Source: Paenibacillus sp. RC67
GTDB lineage: Bacteria; Bacillota; Bacilli; Paenibacillales; NBRC-103111
Length of the DNA stretch: 64,000 nt
Assembly: GCF_030020805.1 (NCBI RefSeq)
Contig: NZ_CP125098.1
Location: 4,921,501-4,985,500, forward strand
Direction: 5' to 3'
Under the pieces are notes generated by a model. That model saw only the letters and a program-made list of their open reading frames with translations. It searched no databases and was not told where the DNA came from. A program made the position numbers and the translations under genes. Below are positions 7,810 to 16,815 of this stretch, in pieces; positions within the stretch are counted from its first letter, which is position 1; the number at the start of each line of letters is the position of its first letter.

Positions 7810-9522
7810 TTACGTTCCGTACCTCGTGTGGCAAAATAATACGCATTCGGGTTCCTTCTCCTCGTTGCTTTCTGCTGAAACCCCGTACAAATCACCGAAT
7901 GATAGTCGAATACGATCATGTACGTTCTTTAAACCGTAGCCTTTGGCTGCAGTACTGAACAATGAAGCTATCTGCTCCTTACTCATACCCGGTCCGTTAT
8001 CTTCCACTATAAACTCGATGTTGTCTTCCTTCAGAGCCCCTGTAACGATAAGCAGTCCCCGCCCTTCCGGCTTCTGATCGATCCCATGCTCTATTGCATT
8101 CTCAACAATCGGCTGAAGAATAAAGTTCAACGTATGGCAGCGATACAGCGCCTCGTCAATCCTATAGTTCACATCAAAACTTTCATCATGCATAATTAGT
8201 TGGATTTCCAAATAAGCCATCATATTATTCAATTCACTACGGACTGAAGTCACCGACTCTCCCTTATTCAGCGCCGTACGATAAAACTTGGACAACGTCG
8301 TCACGATATGACTAATATCCGTCGCACCAAGGTGAAGCGCCTTCCAATTAATGATCGATAAGCTGTTATACAGAAAATGGGGATTAATTTGCGTCTGCAG
8401 TACCTTTAGCTCCGCCTCCTTCTGAAGCAGTCGGTTATGGTATACCTCGTTAATCAGCTCCTTGATTTTGCGAAGCATATCGTCGAACCGGACGGCCAGT
8501 TCGCCTATCTCATCCTTTGTGCCTTTTGGAATAACGATATCCCAATTGCCGTCTCCCACTGACCTCATCGTACGATTTAAGACGAGAATTTGCTTCAGCA
8601 GCGTATTGGAGAACAGCCCGATCAGAATCATCAGGACAATAAGACACAGCATAATAATAACGATCGTTGCACCGACAATTTGAATAAGACCTGGAGACAT
8701 TTGTGCCACCGGAGCGTAATAGTAAAGCGTCCAATTAGGTTGTTCCATCCTGCTCTTGATGACAAAATGATCTACTCCGTTTAAGGAGATAATCCCCTCG
8801 GGTATTCCAGAGGCTTCTGCGTCCTTCAGACTTAACTGCGCGCCGGATTCAGTTGTTTTGGAAAAAATAACGCGATGGTCCGAATCGGTTATAACGATCC
8901 CGTACTCATTTAAATCAGGTGGGTTAATGTCCTGAAAAACGTCGGCATATCGCAATTTGATGCATAACAGAACATATTTACCGTTTGTGAAAAAAAGGGG
9001 GAATTTGCGGGTAAGCAGCAGCTCTCCCTGCTCGTAGTACCATCCTGGGGAATATGTATTCTTGTTGGAGCTTTTGTACCATGAAGTATCCTTAACTCTA
9101 TCGTAGGATTGGATGTAATCGCCGTATTCAGGAAGATCGTTCTGAGAATATACGGTAAGTTGGGCAATCTCCTTATCGATGGTCAAAATCATTTTGAAAA
9201 AAGGGTCCAAATCGTGCCTTAAATCGTACGCCAAATTGTCCAGATCCTCATACTGATTTGCGAAAATACGCTGAATGCCCGAGTTGAACACGATCAAATT
9301 GGTTAAATTGTTATACTTGCCAATTTTGTAATTAAATTTATCAGCCATGACTCCAGCCGTATCCTTCATCCCCTGCATCGCTTGACGATGAAGATATTGG
9401 TTGGATTGGTGGTAAGAATAGACTCCCAAAGCGATAATCGGGATGAACGTGAGAACGATATATGTAAGCACCAGCTTTTGCTTCAGCCGCAAATTGAGGA
9501 AATAGTGCAGCAATCGGTTCAT
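7810..9522 (-). CDS. YesM-like sensor histidine kinase
   Basis: A 570-residue membrane sensor kinase. The first transmembrane helix is near residues 17-37 and the second near 280-305; an extracellular cache-type sensor of about 240 residues lies between them. A HAMP linker follows around 306-360. The histidine box is 'LQTQINPHFLYNSL' with His382, and the ATPase part has 'QPIVENAIEHGID', 'VEDNGPGMS' and 'GYGLKNVHDRIRL'. It should phosphorylate the response regulator encoded immediately upstream, whose end it overlaps by 4 nt. Such pairs normally control the adjacent sugar transporter, here the Lpl-type operon just downstream. Confidence 0.93.
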   Translation of the reverse strand: MNRLLHYFLNLRLKQKLVLTYIVLTFIPIIALGVYSYHQSNQYLHRQAMQGMKDTAGVMADKFNYKIGKYNNLTNLIVFNSGIQRIFANQYEDLDNLAYDLRHDLDPFFKMILTIDKEIAQLTVYSQNDLPEYGDYIQSYDRVKDTSWYKSSNKNTYSPGWYYEQGELLLTRKFPLFFTNGKYVLLCIKLRYADVFQDINPPDLNEYGIVITDSDHRVIFSKTTESGAQLSLKDAEASGIPEGIISLNGVDHFVIKSRMEQPNWTLYYYAPVAQMSPGLIQIVGATIVIIMLCLIVLMILIGLFSNTLLKQILVLNRTMRSVGDGNWDIVIPKGTKDEIGELAVRFDDMLRKIKELINEVYHNRLLQKEAELKVLQTQINPHFLYNSLSIINWKALHLGATDISHIVTTLSKFYRTALNKGESVTSVRSELNNMMAYLEIQLIMHDESFDVNYRIDEALYRCHTLNFILQPIVENAIEHGIDQKPEGRGLLIVTGALKEDNIEFIVEDNGPGMSKEQIASLFSTAAKGYGLKNVHDRIRLSFGDLYGVSAESNEEKEPECVLFCHTRYGT

Positions 9523-11003
9523 GGACTCTCCTCCCTGTATTGGGCTGGAGACACGCCGACATAGTTTTTAAACAGCGCACCGAAATAGGACGGACTCACA
9601 TATCCCACTTCATGACCGATATCCACGATCTTCATATTCGAGCAGCGTAAATAATGCTTCGCCTTTTCCAGACGATATTGAGTCACATATTTTACCAGGC
9701 TGCATCCCGTCTCTTTCTTGAATAAATAGCTCAAATAGCTGGGGGTTAAATAGACCCTCTCCGCGACCTGCTCAAGGCTGATATCGGTCTGGTATTCCCC
9801 ATGAATAATGTCCAGGACCTGGGCAATCGGTTTCCGTCCGGGCTTTAAATGAATGCTATCGTCTGGAGAACTCCCTTCTAAGCTCTCATCCAAAAACTGT
9901 AGTAATAATCCTTTCAGCTCAGTAAGATGGTGGCAGAAGTAAATGTCCTGCGCCATATCCTGAACGGACTTCTTTGCATAGCCTTGCAGGTGAATTACCA
10001 TGTGTTTAACTAATAGCGTACAGATATGTTTTACGTAAATGGTCGAGAACGAGCTGCTCCCTTCCAAAATATGAAATAAACGTTCCAGCTCCTCACGTCC
10101 GAGTTGAACATTCTTGTGCTCAATAGCTGACTGAACCCGTTCCACCACCGCATCTATGGAATCGGTTGGACCATGGAGGCTCGACACTGATGAATCCGAG
10201 AACACAATAAAGGGAGCATCCGTGAAGAATTTCGACTCAAGAAGCTTTTCCATCCTGCTCCATTCCGAATGAAAGGTCTCCTCGGAACTCAACCTGCCGC
10301 TGAACACCATATAGAAGTCAGCTTGATAGCGGCGCTTCATTTCTGACTGCACTCGTTCTCCCATAAGGCTGTGCTCTTTAGAGCTTGTCCCTTCGTATAG
10401 TATATTCTGGAATAGCAAGAGGCTCTGGTACTCATTCAAATTGATATAATTAACGGGCTGCCCCAATATTTCTCCCAGTGTTCGTTCCATATCATCCAAG
10501 CAGGTATCAAAAAACTTAGTTCGGCTCTCCATTACCATCATCTGCTTATAAGGAAACACATTCCAGTAGCGTTTCCGGCTTATTGACGTCGTTCCTCCGT
10601 GGAGCAATTCTAGAAGCTGCTGCCTTCTGCGTTCTTCACAACGTTGAACCTCCTCTTCCATAACATGGAGGAATTCTTCTATTTCCACAGGCTTTAAAAT
10701 ATAATTAGCCACTTGCAGCTGCATGGCCCTCTTAGCATATTCGAATTCTCCATAAGCAGATAAAAGCAAAATTTGCAGCGAAGGGTCCAACCTTCTCGCT
10801 TCGGAGGCCAGCTGCATACCATCCATAAAAGGCATCTTAATATCGGTTAGCAAAAGATCGATTGGATTATTTTGCATATATTGAAGCGCTTTCAATCCAT
10901 TCTCAGCTTCAGCCGTTAAAAAAGGAAGCTTGTACTTCCGGATTAACAGCTTGATGCCTTCCCTCTCAATCTTCTCATCGTCCACAATAAGAATATTGTA
11001 CAT
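9519..11003 (-). CDS. YesN-like response regulator with AraC-type DNA-binding domain
   Basis: A 494-residue protein. The N-terminal receiver domain (about 1-120) contains 'ILIVDDEKIEREG', the phosphoacceptor Asp54 in 'LLLTDIKMPFMDG', and the conserved Lys in 'YILKPVE'. A variable linker follows. Two AraC-type helix-turn-helix motifs lie in the last 100 residues ('DISLEQVAERVYLTPSYLSY' and 'IVDIGHEVGYVSPSYFGALF'). It should activate transcription of the neighbouring transporter genes when phosphorylated by the downstream-encoded kinase. It is the promoter-proximal gene of this block and is divergent from the aspartase-like gene. Confidence 0.93.
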   Translation of the reverse strand: MYNILIVDDEKIEREGIKLLIRKYKLPFLTAEAENGLKALQYMQNNPIDLLLTDIKMPFMDGMQLASEARRLDPSLQILLLSAYGEFEYAKRAMQLQVANYILKPVEIEEFLHVMEEEVQRCEERRRQQLLELLHGGTTSISRKRYWNVFPYKQMMVMESRTKFFDTCLDDMERTLGEILGQPVNYINLNEYQSLLLFQNILYEGTSSKEHSLMGERVQSEMKRRYQADFYMVFSGRLSSEETFHSEWSRMEKLLESKFFTDAPFIVFSDSSVSSLHGPTDSIDAVVERVQSAIEHKNVQLGREELERLFHILEGSSSFSTIYVKHICTLLVKHMVIHLQGYAKKSVQDMAQDIYFCHHLTELKGLLLQFLDESLEGSSPDDSIHLKPGRKPIAQVLDIIHGEYQTDISLEQVAERVYLTPSYLSYLFKKETGCSLVKYVTQYRLEKAKHYLRCSNMKIVDIGHEVGYVSPSYFGALFKNYVGVSPAQYREESP

Positions 11004-11243
11004 AGAGCCCTCCCGGAAAATGAAGAATTACACTGTTATCATTATATGCAGTTTAATTGTCGATGTCTGTAAAATCGTGTTTCTTATGAAATTCTTATTC
11101 ATTCGCTTAGCACTTTCAACAGCTTTGACATGCTTTGATTATTGGACTTACAATGGATCTATGTAGGAAGGATACATCATAGCTCTCTATTATTAATGAT
11201 TTCGATATTCAGCAGCACTGAACTAACAGGGAGGAAATCATGC

Positions 11244-12680
11244 ATGTTTAGGGAAGAAAAAGATTCATTAGGTACCATGAAAATACCCGACGAATTCTAT
11301 TACGGGATACAGACTTTACGCAGTCTTGAGCTCTCTAATATATCCGGCAGACAGATCAGCCAAGACGCGCCTTGGCTCATCCATAGTCTCGCTACCATAA
11401 AAAAAGCAGCAGCGCTCGCCAATCATGAAATAGGCGCATTGGATACAGCAGTATGCCATGCCATTGTCCAAGCAACCGACGAGATCAGAGAAGGACGCTT
11501 CAAGGATCAGTTCCCTGTCGATATGTTTCAAGGAGGCGGCGGCATTGCTGTTCATATGAATATAAATGAAGTCATCGCAAACCGGGCCAATGAGCTCATT
11601 ACAGGGCATAAAGGCTACAGTGCCGTTCACCCTAATACCCATGTCAATCAAGGACAATCTACGAATGATGTGCTGCCTTCCGCTATGAAAATAGCGCTTC
11701 TGTTCATGCTGGAGCAGCTAATCTCAGAAGTGAATTCGTTGAAATTCGAAATGGATCGTAAAGCCGACCAATTCAAGCATGTGGTTAAAATCGGGCGTAC
11801 TTGCTTGCAGGATGCGCTTCCTCTAACCTTAGGACAAGAATTTAGCGGCTACGCTTCTTTCTTGGATCGGCAAATCCGCTTTCTGCAGGCCATCGCAGCT
11901 GAATGCCTGGAACTTCCTCTAGGTGCTACAGCCGTCGGTACGGGCGTTGGCATCCTTCCCGGCTTTTTAGATAAAGCCTATGGACATATAAGGAGTATGA
12001 CCGGTAAACCGTTTACTCGAGAGCATAACTTTTTTGACGGACTGCAAAATGGGGATCTCTATTTAAAAATATCGGCCGCGCTTAAAGCGTTGGCAACAGG
12101 GCTATCCAAAATCGCATCTGATTTCCGGCTGATGTCCTCAGGACCGAAAGCTGGCCTTAATGAGATCAAGCTCCCGGCGCTGCAGCCCGGATCATCGATT
12201 ATGCCAGGGAAAATTAACCCGGTCCTTCCCGAATTAATCAATCAGGTATGCTATCAAGTATGCGGCAACGACACGGCAGTTACGATGGCCGTCGAGGGTG
12301 GAGAGCTCGATCTGAATGTGTGGGAATCCATTATTACCAAATGTTTATTTGAATCCTGCACGCTGCTCACTAAATCGATTCCTATCTTCGCGACACAATG
12401 CGTTAGCGGTATAGAGGCCAATCTTGAAGTATGCCGTGAGTATTCTGAAGGCTCGACCGCTGTCTCCGCTTTGATTTCTGCCGTTTTCGATTATGAAACT
12501 GGAAGCCGAATAGCCAAGGAGGCAATACGAACCAATCAATCGGTAAAAGACGTCGTTATCCAATCCAAGCTGATGACCGAGGAAGATGCCCGTCTCCTCT
12601 TGAATCCGATCAACATGACCGATTCTAATCAGATGGATGAACTGATATACCAAATGAGAGAGAAGCTTAGGAAAGCGTAG
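11244..12680 (+). CDS. Aspartate ammonia-lyase-like enzyme (aspartase/fumarase superfamily)
   Basis: A 478-residue cytoplasmic enzyme. I start it at the ATG at 11244 (MFREEKDSLGTMKIPDEFYY), preceded by AGGGAGGAAATC; the longer open frame upstream has no family similarity. The superfamily signature GSSIMPGKINP is intact. 'GRTCLQDALPLTLGQEFSGY' resembles the GRTQLQ of aspartases more than the GRTHLQ of fumarases, but the variable residue is Cys. 'GIQTLRSLELSNISGRQ' also points to aspartase. Several usually invariant stretches differ ('DMFQGGGGIAVHMN', 'HPNTHVNQGQSTND'), so a related substrate is possible. It stands alone on the plus strand with its own terminator. Confidence 0.8.
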   Translation: MFREEKDSLGTMKIPDEFYYGIQTLRSLELSNISGRQISQDAPWLIHSLATIKKAAALANHEIGALDTAVCHAIVQATDEIREGRFKDQFPVDMFQGGGGIAVHMNINEVIANRANELITGHKGYSAVHPNTHVNQGQSTNDVLPSAMKIALLFMLEQLISEVNSLKFEMDRKADQFKHVVKIGRTCLQDALPLTLGQEFSGYASFLDRQIRFLQAIAAECLELPLGATAVGTGVGILPGFLDKAYGHIRSMTGKPFTREHNFFDGLQNGDLYLKISAALKALATGLSKIASDFRLMSSGPKAGLNEIKLPALQPGSSIMPGKINPVLPELINQVCYQVCGNDTAVTMAVEGGELDLNVWESIITKCLFESCTLLTKSIPIFATQCVSGIEANLEVCREYSEGSTAVSALISAVFDYETGSRIAKEAIRTNQSVKDVVIQSKLMTEEDARLLLNPINMTDSNQMDELIYQMREKLRKA

Positions 12681-12692
12681 CTTAACATAAAG

Positions 12693-12730
12693 AAAGGACA
12701 GACGATGAACAATCTCGGCTGTCCTTTTCT
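12693..12730 (+). terminator. Rho-independent terminator after the aspartase-like gene
   Basis: AAAGGACAG at 12693-12701 pairs perfectly with CTGTCCTTT at 12719-12727, followed by a T-rich tail (TTCTCTTT). It begins 13 bp after the stop codon of the plus-strand aspartase-like gene. It also faces the end of the LysE gene on the other strand and could act in both directions. Confidence 0.75.
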
Positions 12731-12770
12731 CTTTGGCTGTTAAACGAGTCGGCTTATGTTCAATGACGGC

Positions 12771-13385
12771 TCAATGAAATAATCGCCAGACCATATAGAT
12801 GGCCGTTCCCCAGATGATAAAGGCGGATGCTTTGTTCAATCGTCTCATCCCATCGCCGGACTTGTCCATCTTCTTCATTAGGCTCCCAACGGCGCACAAA
12901 CCTATGAACCACAGCCAGGATACCGCGATCACAGCTACAGTAAATGCCATTCTGTCCGAGCCTGTGTACTGGAGTGAATTCATTCCGATCACAACGATCG
13001 TATCCATTATGGCATGCGGGTTCAATAGAGAGACGGACAACGAGAAGAGCACCTGCTTGCGTAATCCATAAAGGGAAGTGCCTGAAGCTAAGCTTCCCGA
13101 CTGATCGTTTTTCCAGGTTGTCCAGCCCATATATAGAAGAAATACTATACCTATTCCCAGTAGAATCATTTTCAGCCATGTAAATGTAAACACAGCGGCT
13201 GAAACGCCTAACACAGCAAGAATGACGAGCAAATTATCGCATAACGCGGCTGTTATTACGGATGGCAATGCCTGGATAAATCGCGGTTGGTTCGCTCCCT
13301 GATTAAAAATAAATAAATTTTGCACTCCTAAAGGCAGAATCAGTCCCCCTGCCAAAATGATTCCATGAACTAAAGCTTCAATCAT
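12771..13385 (-). CDS. LysE-family amino acid exporter
   Basis: A 204-residue membrane protein, the usual length of LysE/ArgO exporters. The ATG at 13385 (MIEALVHGIILAGGLILPLG) follows GGAGGATATAAG; the longer ORF to 13484 has no such site. Family marks are 'LILPLGVQNLFIFNQGA' in helix 1, 'VITAALCDNLLVILAVLGVS' in helix 2, and 'LLNPHAIMDTIVVIG' with the conserved N-P-H-A. Six helices are expected. It should export basic or other amino acids. It is divergent from a MocR-type regulator, a frequent arrangement, with an inverted repeat between the two genes. Confidence 0.88.
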   Translation of the reverse strand: MIEALVHGIILAGGLILPLGVQNLFIFNQGANQPRFIQALPSVITAALCDNLLVILAVLGVSAAVFTFTWLKMILLGIGIVFLLYMGWTTWKNDQSGSLASGTSLYGLRKQVLFSLSVSLLNPHAIMDTIVVIGMNSLQYTGSDRMAFTVAVIAVSWLWFIGLCAVGSLMKKMDKSGDGMRRLNKASAFIIWGTAIYMVWRLFH

Positions 13386-13451
13386 CTTATATCCTCCGGT
13401 TGTTCTTGATGGGCTCACCCGACTATTGTAAAACAGGAGAACCAGCTTGGC

Positions 13452-13469
13452 TCCATCCATTTGGATGGA
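13452..13469. promoter_or_regulatory. Perfect inverted repeat between lysE-like and mocR-like genes
   Basis: TCCATCCA-TT-TGGATGGA forms a perfect 8-2-8 inverted repeat 58 bp before the MocR-type gene and about 67 bp before the LysE gene. Its place in a divergent regulator/exporter spacer suggests an operator for the MocR protein. This is inference from position and symmetry only. Confidence 0.5.
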
Positions 13470-13526
13470 TAAGGAACCAACCAAGTCGTATACTAAGAGA
13501 TATGATCCACGACCGGAGGTAGAAAT

Positions 13527-15002
13527 GTGACTTTGTTAGTTGAATGGCAGCCCGACCGGAAATCTGATCTTCCACTCCATTATCAGATCAGCCTTCACAT
13601 AAGAAACAAAATTATACATGGAGAATGGCCTGTTGGAACCAAAATTCCATCGCAGCGGCGATTAGCAAATGATTTTGGAGTGAATCGAAGCACGGTTGTG
13701 ATGGCGCTCGACGAATTAACGGCAGACGGCTTCTTGATGGGCAATCGCGGTGGCGGAACCGTCGTGGCTAGCTCAAGGGATCACCCCAGTTCTCCACCCC
13801 CGCCGGATTGGACCTCTTATGTCAATTCAGGAGTTCAGTCCTCTAATTTGCCGACTGTACAAGAAATTAATCAAGCTGAATTTCGTCCAGATATCATCCG
13901 GCTAGGAACAGGAGAATTAAGTCCCGATCTGCTTCCTCATGAAGAGATGAAAGCGGTGCTTCAAGCATTATCCTCCAATAAAACGATAACACTTGGCTAT
14001 GAGGAGCCAAAGGGAAGCGCAAAATTAAGGAAACTTATTGCTCAGCATGTCGAGGGATACGGCATTCATGCTGCTCCTTCGTCGATCTTGATCGTCTCCG
14101 GTGCCCTGCAGGCACTGCATCTCATTTCTATCGGCTTGCTGCACAGAGGGTCGACGATCCTGCTGGAAAAACCCTCGTACTTGTATTCCATTCCTATTTT
14201 TCAATCTGCGGGAATGAAGCTGAGCGGTATTCCGATGGACATTCAAGGGATTAGAGCCGATCTAATCCCCAAGTACAAAAAACAATATAATGGGGCGCTG
14301 CTCTATACGATTCCTTCATTTCATAATCCGACAGGCACGGTCATGACTCGTGAAAGACGAGAACAGCTGATGCAGGTTTGCATCAAGGAAGGCTTACCCC
14401 TGATCGAGGATGATGTATACAGGGATTTATGGATCGATGAACCTCCTCCAATGCCGTTAAAAGCAGTCGATTCCAGCGGAATCGTTCTGTATGTAGGCAG
14501 CTTCTCCAAGACCGTCAGTCCGGGTCTTCGAATTGGCTGGATTATAGGCCCTGAGCCTGTTATGGACCGATTGGCGGACATTAAAATGCAAACGGATTAC
14601 GGAGCAAGCTCTCTCTCTCAAGCGGCGGCCGCGCAGTGGCTTGAAAGCGGCTTGTACCAGCAGCATATTCGGTCCTTAAGGGATCGGCTTCATATGCGAA
14701 GAACGATTGCCCTTTCGGCTTTGGAGAAGCATATGGGGAATTACGCTCAATGGAATATCCCTAAGGGAGGGTTTTATATATGGGTGCATCTGTATCAGGA
14801 CTTGCCTTTAAAGCTCTTGTTTTCAGCAGCACTGAAAGAAGGGGTTCTTCTTAATCCAGGCCATCTGTATGAGGGGGAGAACAGTCGACATCTTCGCATT
14901 TCTTATGCCTACGCTTCCATGGAGGATTTGAAAACAGGCATATTTAAATTATCGGTTATTATGAAGGAGATGGCGATAAGCCACCCCAACCGTTCAACTT
15001 AG
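13527..15002 (+). CDS. MocR-type regulator (GntR HTH fused to aminotransferase domain)
   Basis: A 491-residue fusion protein. Residues 15-80 form a GntR winged helix ('LHYQISLHIRNKIIHGEWPV' and 'RRLANDFGVNRSTVVMALDE'). After a proline-rich linker, a fold type I aminotransferase domain follows with 'PSFHNPTGTVMTRERR', 'IEDDVYRDLW' and the PLP lysine in 'VGSFSKTVSPGLRIGWI'. Such proteins sense PLP or an amino-compound adduct and control the adjacent gene. The start is GTG at 13527 with GGAGG 8 nt before it; the overlapping ATG leads straight to a stop. It is transcribed away from the LysE gene. Confidence 0.92.
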   Translation: MTLLVEWQPDRKSDLPLHYQISLHIRNKIIHGEWPVGTKIPSQRRLANDFGVNRSTVVMALDELTADGFLMGNRGGGTVVASSRDHPSSPPPPDWTSYVNSGVQSSNLPTVQEINQAEFRPDIIRLGTGELSPDLLPHEEMKAVLQALSSNKTITLGYEEPKGSAKLRKLIAQHVEGYGIHAAPSSILIVSGALQALHLISIGLLHRGSTILLEKPSYLYSIPIFQSAGMKLSGIPMDIQGIRADLIPKYKKQYNGALLYTIPSFHNPTGTVMTRERREQLMQVCIKEGLPLIEDDVYRDLWIDEPPPMPLKAVDSSGIVLYVGSFSKTVSPGLRIGWIIGPEPVMDRLADIKMQTDYGASSLSQAAAAQWLESGLYQQHIRSLRDRLHMRRTIALSALEKHMGNYAQWNIPKGGFYIWVHLYQDLPLKLLFSAALKEGVLLNPGHLYEGENSRHLRISYAYASMEDLKTGIFKLSVIMKEMAISHPNRST

Positions 15003-15094
15003 AGACAATCCATGCATGGTGTAGAATCAAAGAGGAGCAGGTTCCCCCGCTCCCCTATCTCTTATAAAAAATGTTCTCTATTAGCCCCATGATC

Positions 15095-15142
15095 CTCACA
15101 TTCCTTATAAATAAGTGCTAAAATGAATAAGGAATAAGTGAG
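15095..15142 (+). promoter_or_regulatory. Promoter with long inverted repeat upstream of thiM
   Basis: CTCACATTCCTTAT (15095-15108) is complementary to ATAAGGAATAAGTGAG (15127-15142) apart from a 2-nt bulge. Between the arms is TGCTAAAAT (15116-15124), an extended -10 element. A symmetrical sequence bracketing the -10 suggests a repressor operator, or a leader hairpin if transcription starts further upstream. I see no THI-box (TPP riboswitch) core here. Confidence 0.4.
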
Positions 15143-15191
15143 AATCTAGAGCTTGATAGAGTCTAAAGTCAAGAATAAGGAGACATTACAA

Positions 15192-16004
15192 ATGGACAAA
15201 CATAAATTGATCAGCACCTTGGACAAAGTAAGATCTTCAAGCCCCTTAGTACATAATATTACGAATGTCGTCGTTACCCAGTTTACAGCGAATGGCTTGC
15301 TGGCTTTAGGCGCTTCTCCAGTAATGGCCTATGCCAAGGAAGAAGTGGCCGACATGGCCCGCATCGCAGGCGCTTTGGTGCTGAATATCGGAACCTTGGA
15401 CGAAACGGTGGTCGAATCCATGCTGATCGCGGGAAGATCCGCTAATAAGCATCAGGTTCCTGTCATCTTCGACCCTGTAGGTGCAGGAGCCACCCCGTAT
15501 CGCACCGAAACCTCCCGCCGCATCATGAAGGAGCTTCATGTATCCATCTTACGAGGTAATGCTGCCGAGATAGCCAATGTCATTGGCGAAGCCTGGACCA
15601 TTAAGGGCGTGGATAGCGCAGGAGATATGGCCGAAGATATCGGCTTGCTTACGAAGCGTGCGGCACAAGCTTTTGGTTGTGTCGTAGTTGTAACGGGAGC
15701 AGATGATTATGTGAGTGACGGAACGGATACCTACAAGATTAGTGGCGGCACACCACTGCTCACTCGTGTAACGGGTACGGGCTGCCTGTTAACGTCAATC
15801 ATCGGCGCATTTTCTGCCGTAGAAAAAGATTTCATGCTGGCAGCCGCCTCCGCATTGTCCTTCTACAGCGCAGCAGCGGACGCTGCGATCCTTGCATCTT
15901 CAGCGGACAAGCCCGGTACGTTCCAAATGGAATTATTGAATCAGCTTTCCCAAATGAACGGAGCCGTCTGGAGCGAGTCCATGTCAGTTAGCAAAATCAG
16001 CTGA
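15192..16004 (+). CDS. thiM: Hydroxyethylthiazole kinase
   Basis: A 270-residue ribokinase-fold enzyme that phosphorylates 4-methyl-5-(2-hydroxyethyl)thiazole for thiamine salvage. Family marks are 'PLVHNITNVVVTQFTANGLL', 'LGASPVMAYAKEEVADMARI', 'VIFDPVGAGATPYRT', 'LRGNAAEI' and the anion-hole/catalytic motif 'TRVTGTGCLLTSIIGAF'. I start it at the ATG at 15192, preceded by AAGGAGACATTACAA; the TTG-initiated extension from 15153 has no support. It is a lone thiamine gene here: thiE and thiD are not beside it. Its regulation may depend on the inverted repeat at 15095-15142. Confidence 0.95.
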   Translation: MDKHKLISTLDKVRSSSPLVHNITNVVVTQFTANGLLALGASPVMAYAKEEVADMARIAGALVLNIGTLDETVVESMLIAGRSANKHQVPVIFDPVGAGATPYRTETSRRIMKELHVSILRGNAAEIANVIGEAWTIKGVDSAGDMAEDIGLLTKRAAQAFGCVVVVTGADDYVSDGTDTYKISGGTPLLTRVTGTGCLLTSIIGAFSAVEKDFMLAAASALSFYSAAADAAILASSADKPGTFQMELLNQLSQMNGAVWSESMSVSKIS

Positions 16005-16048
16005 GGATAGTTGTTGAACAAAGCGTAGATAAACCGGACGGATTACCG

Positions 16049-16768
16049 TTATTTGTTTATTTCCTCCAATGGCGTGTGATGACCGTAATAGGTCGCTTCT
16101 CTTTGCACAGGAGCTGTCCATTTCACCGCATTGGATATGACACGATGAACCTCTTTGTTATGGTAAGTAGGATAGGTTTCATGGCCCGGACGGAAATAAA
16201 AGATTCGGCCTTGTCCGCGGCGGTACGTGCAGCCGCTGCGGAATACTTCTCCTCCCGCAAACCAGCTCACAAATATTAATTCATCCGGTACAGGAATATC
16301 AAAATGTTCACCGTACATTTCCTCTTCGGGCAAGTCAATATAAGGGCCGATTCCCTCTACTATAGGGTGCGAAGGGTCAACAACCCATAAGCGTTCCTTC
16401 TCGTCCGCTTCTCTCCACAGCAGATCGCAGGATGTCCCCATCAACCGACGGAACAGCTTCGAATGATGTCCTGAATGCAGCACAATCAGCCCCATTCCTT
16501 TATGTATGCGCTCACAAATACGGTCGATAACGACGTCCTGAAATCCTTTATGATCCACATGCCCCCAATAAATCAGCACATCTGTATCATCCAGCTTTTC
16601 CTGCGTTAACCCATGCTCCGGTTCGTCAAAGGTTGCAAATTGAATCTCAAACCCATCCTGCTTAATTCCTTGTGCAATCGCTCCATGGATGCCTTCCGGG
16701 TATATGGCTGCAACCTCTGGCTTGCGCTGCTCTTGAATGAATTCATTGAAGATCGTTACTTTAATCAT
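16049..16768 (-). CDS. ThuA-like domain protein, second copy
   Basis: A 239-residue ThuA-domain protein, clearly paralogous to 247-1014: it shares 'YPEGIHGAIAQGI', 'DVLIYWGHVDH', 'VLHSGHHSKLFRRLMG', 'EEEMYGEHFDIPVPDELIF' and 'GQGRIFYFRPGHETYPTYHN'. The ATG at 16768 follows AAAGGAG with 10-nt spacing; the longer reading to 16810 would translate the ribosome binding site itself. The next gene upstream encodes a Gfo/Idh/MocA oxidoreductase, reproducing the thuA-thuB pairing of disaccharide (3-keto-glycoside) utilisation operons. It is probably the last gene of the Opp-type operon. Confidence 0.85.
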   Translation of the reverse strand: MIKVTIFNEFIQEQRKPEVAAIYPEGIHGAIAQGIKQDGFEIQFATFDEPEHGLTQEKLDDTDVLIYWGHVDHKGFQDVVIDRICERIHKGMGLIVLHSGHHSKLFRRLMGTSCDLLWREADEKERLWVVDPSHPIVEGIGPYIDLPEEEMYGEHFDIPVPDELIFVSWFAGGEVFRSGCTYRRGQGRIFYFRPGHETYPTYHNKEVHRVISNAVKWTAPVQREATYYGHHTPLEEINK

Positions 16769-16815
16769 CGTAAATCGGCTCCTTTGATATGGATATGGAT
16801 TTTCATTCATTGAAG

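Noticed and set aside
15033..15060. Terminator after the mocR-like gene
   Set aside because: GGAGC/GCTCC can pair, but no T-run follows, so I did not call a terminator.
15003..15191. TPP riboswitch upstream of thiM
   Set aside because: The conserved CUGAGA and ACCUG-type core of the THI-box was not found; only a hairpin around a promoter is visible.
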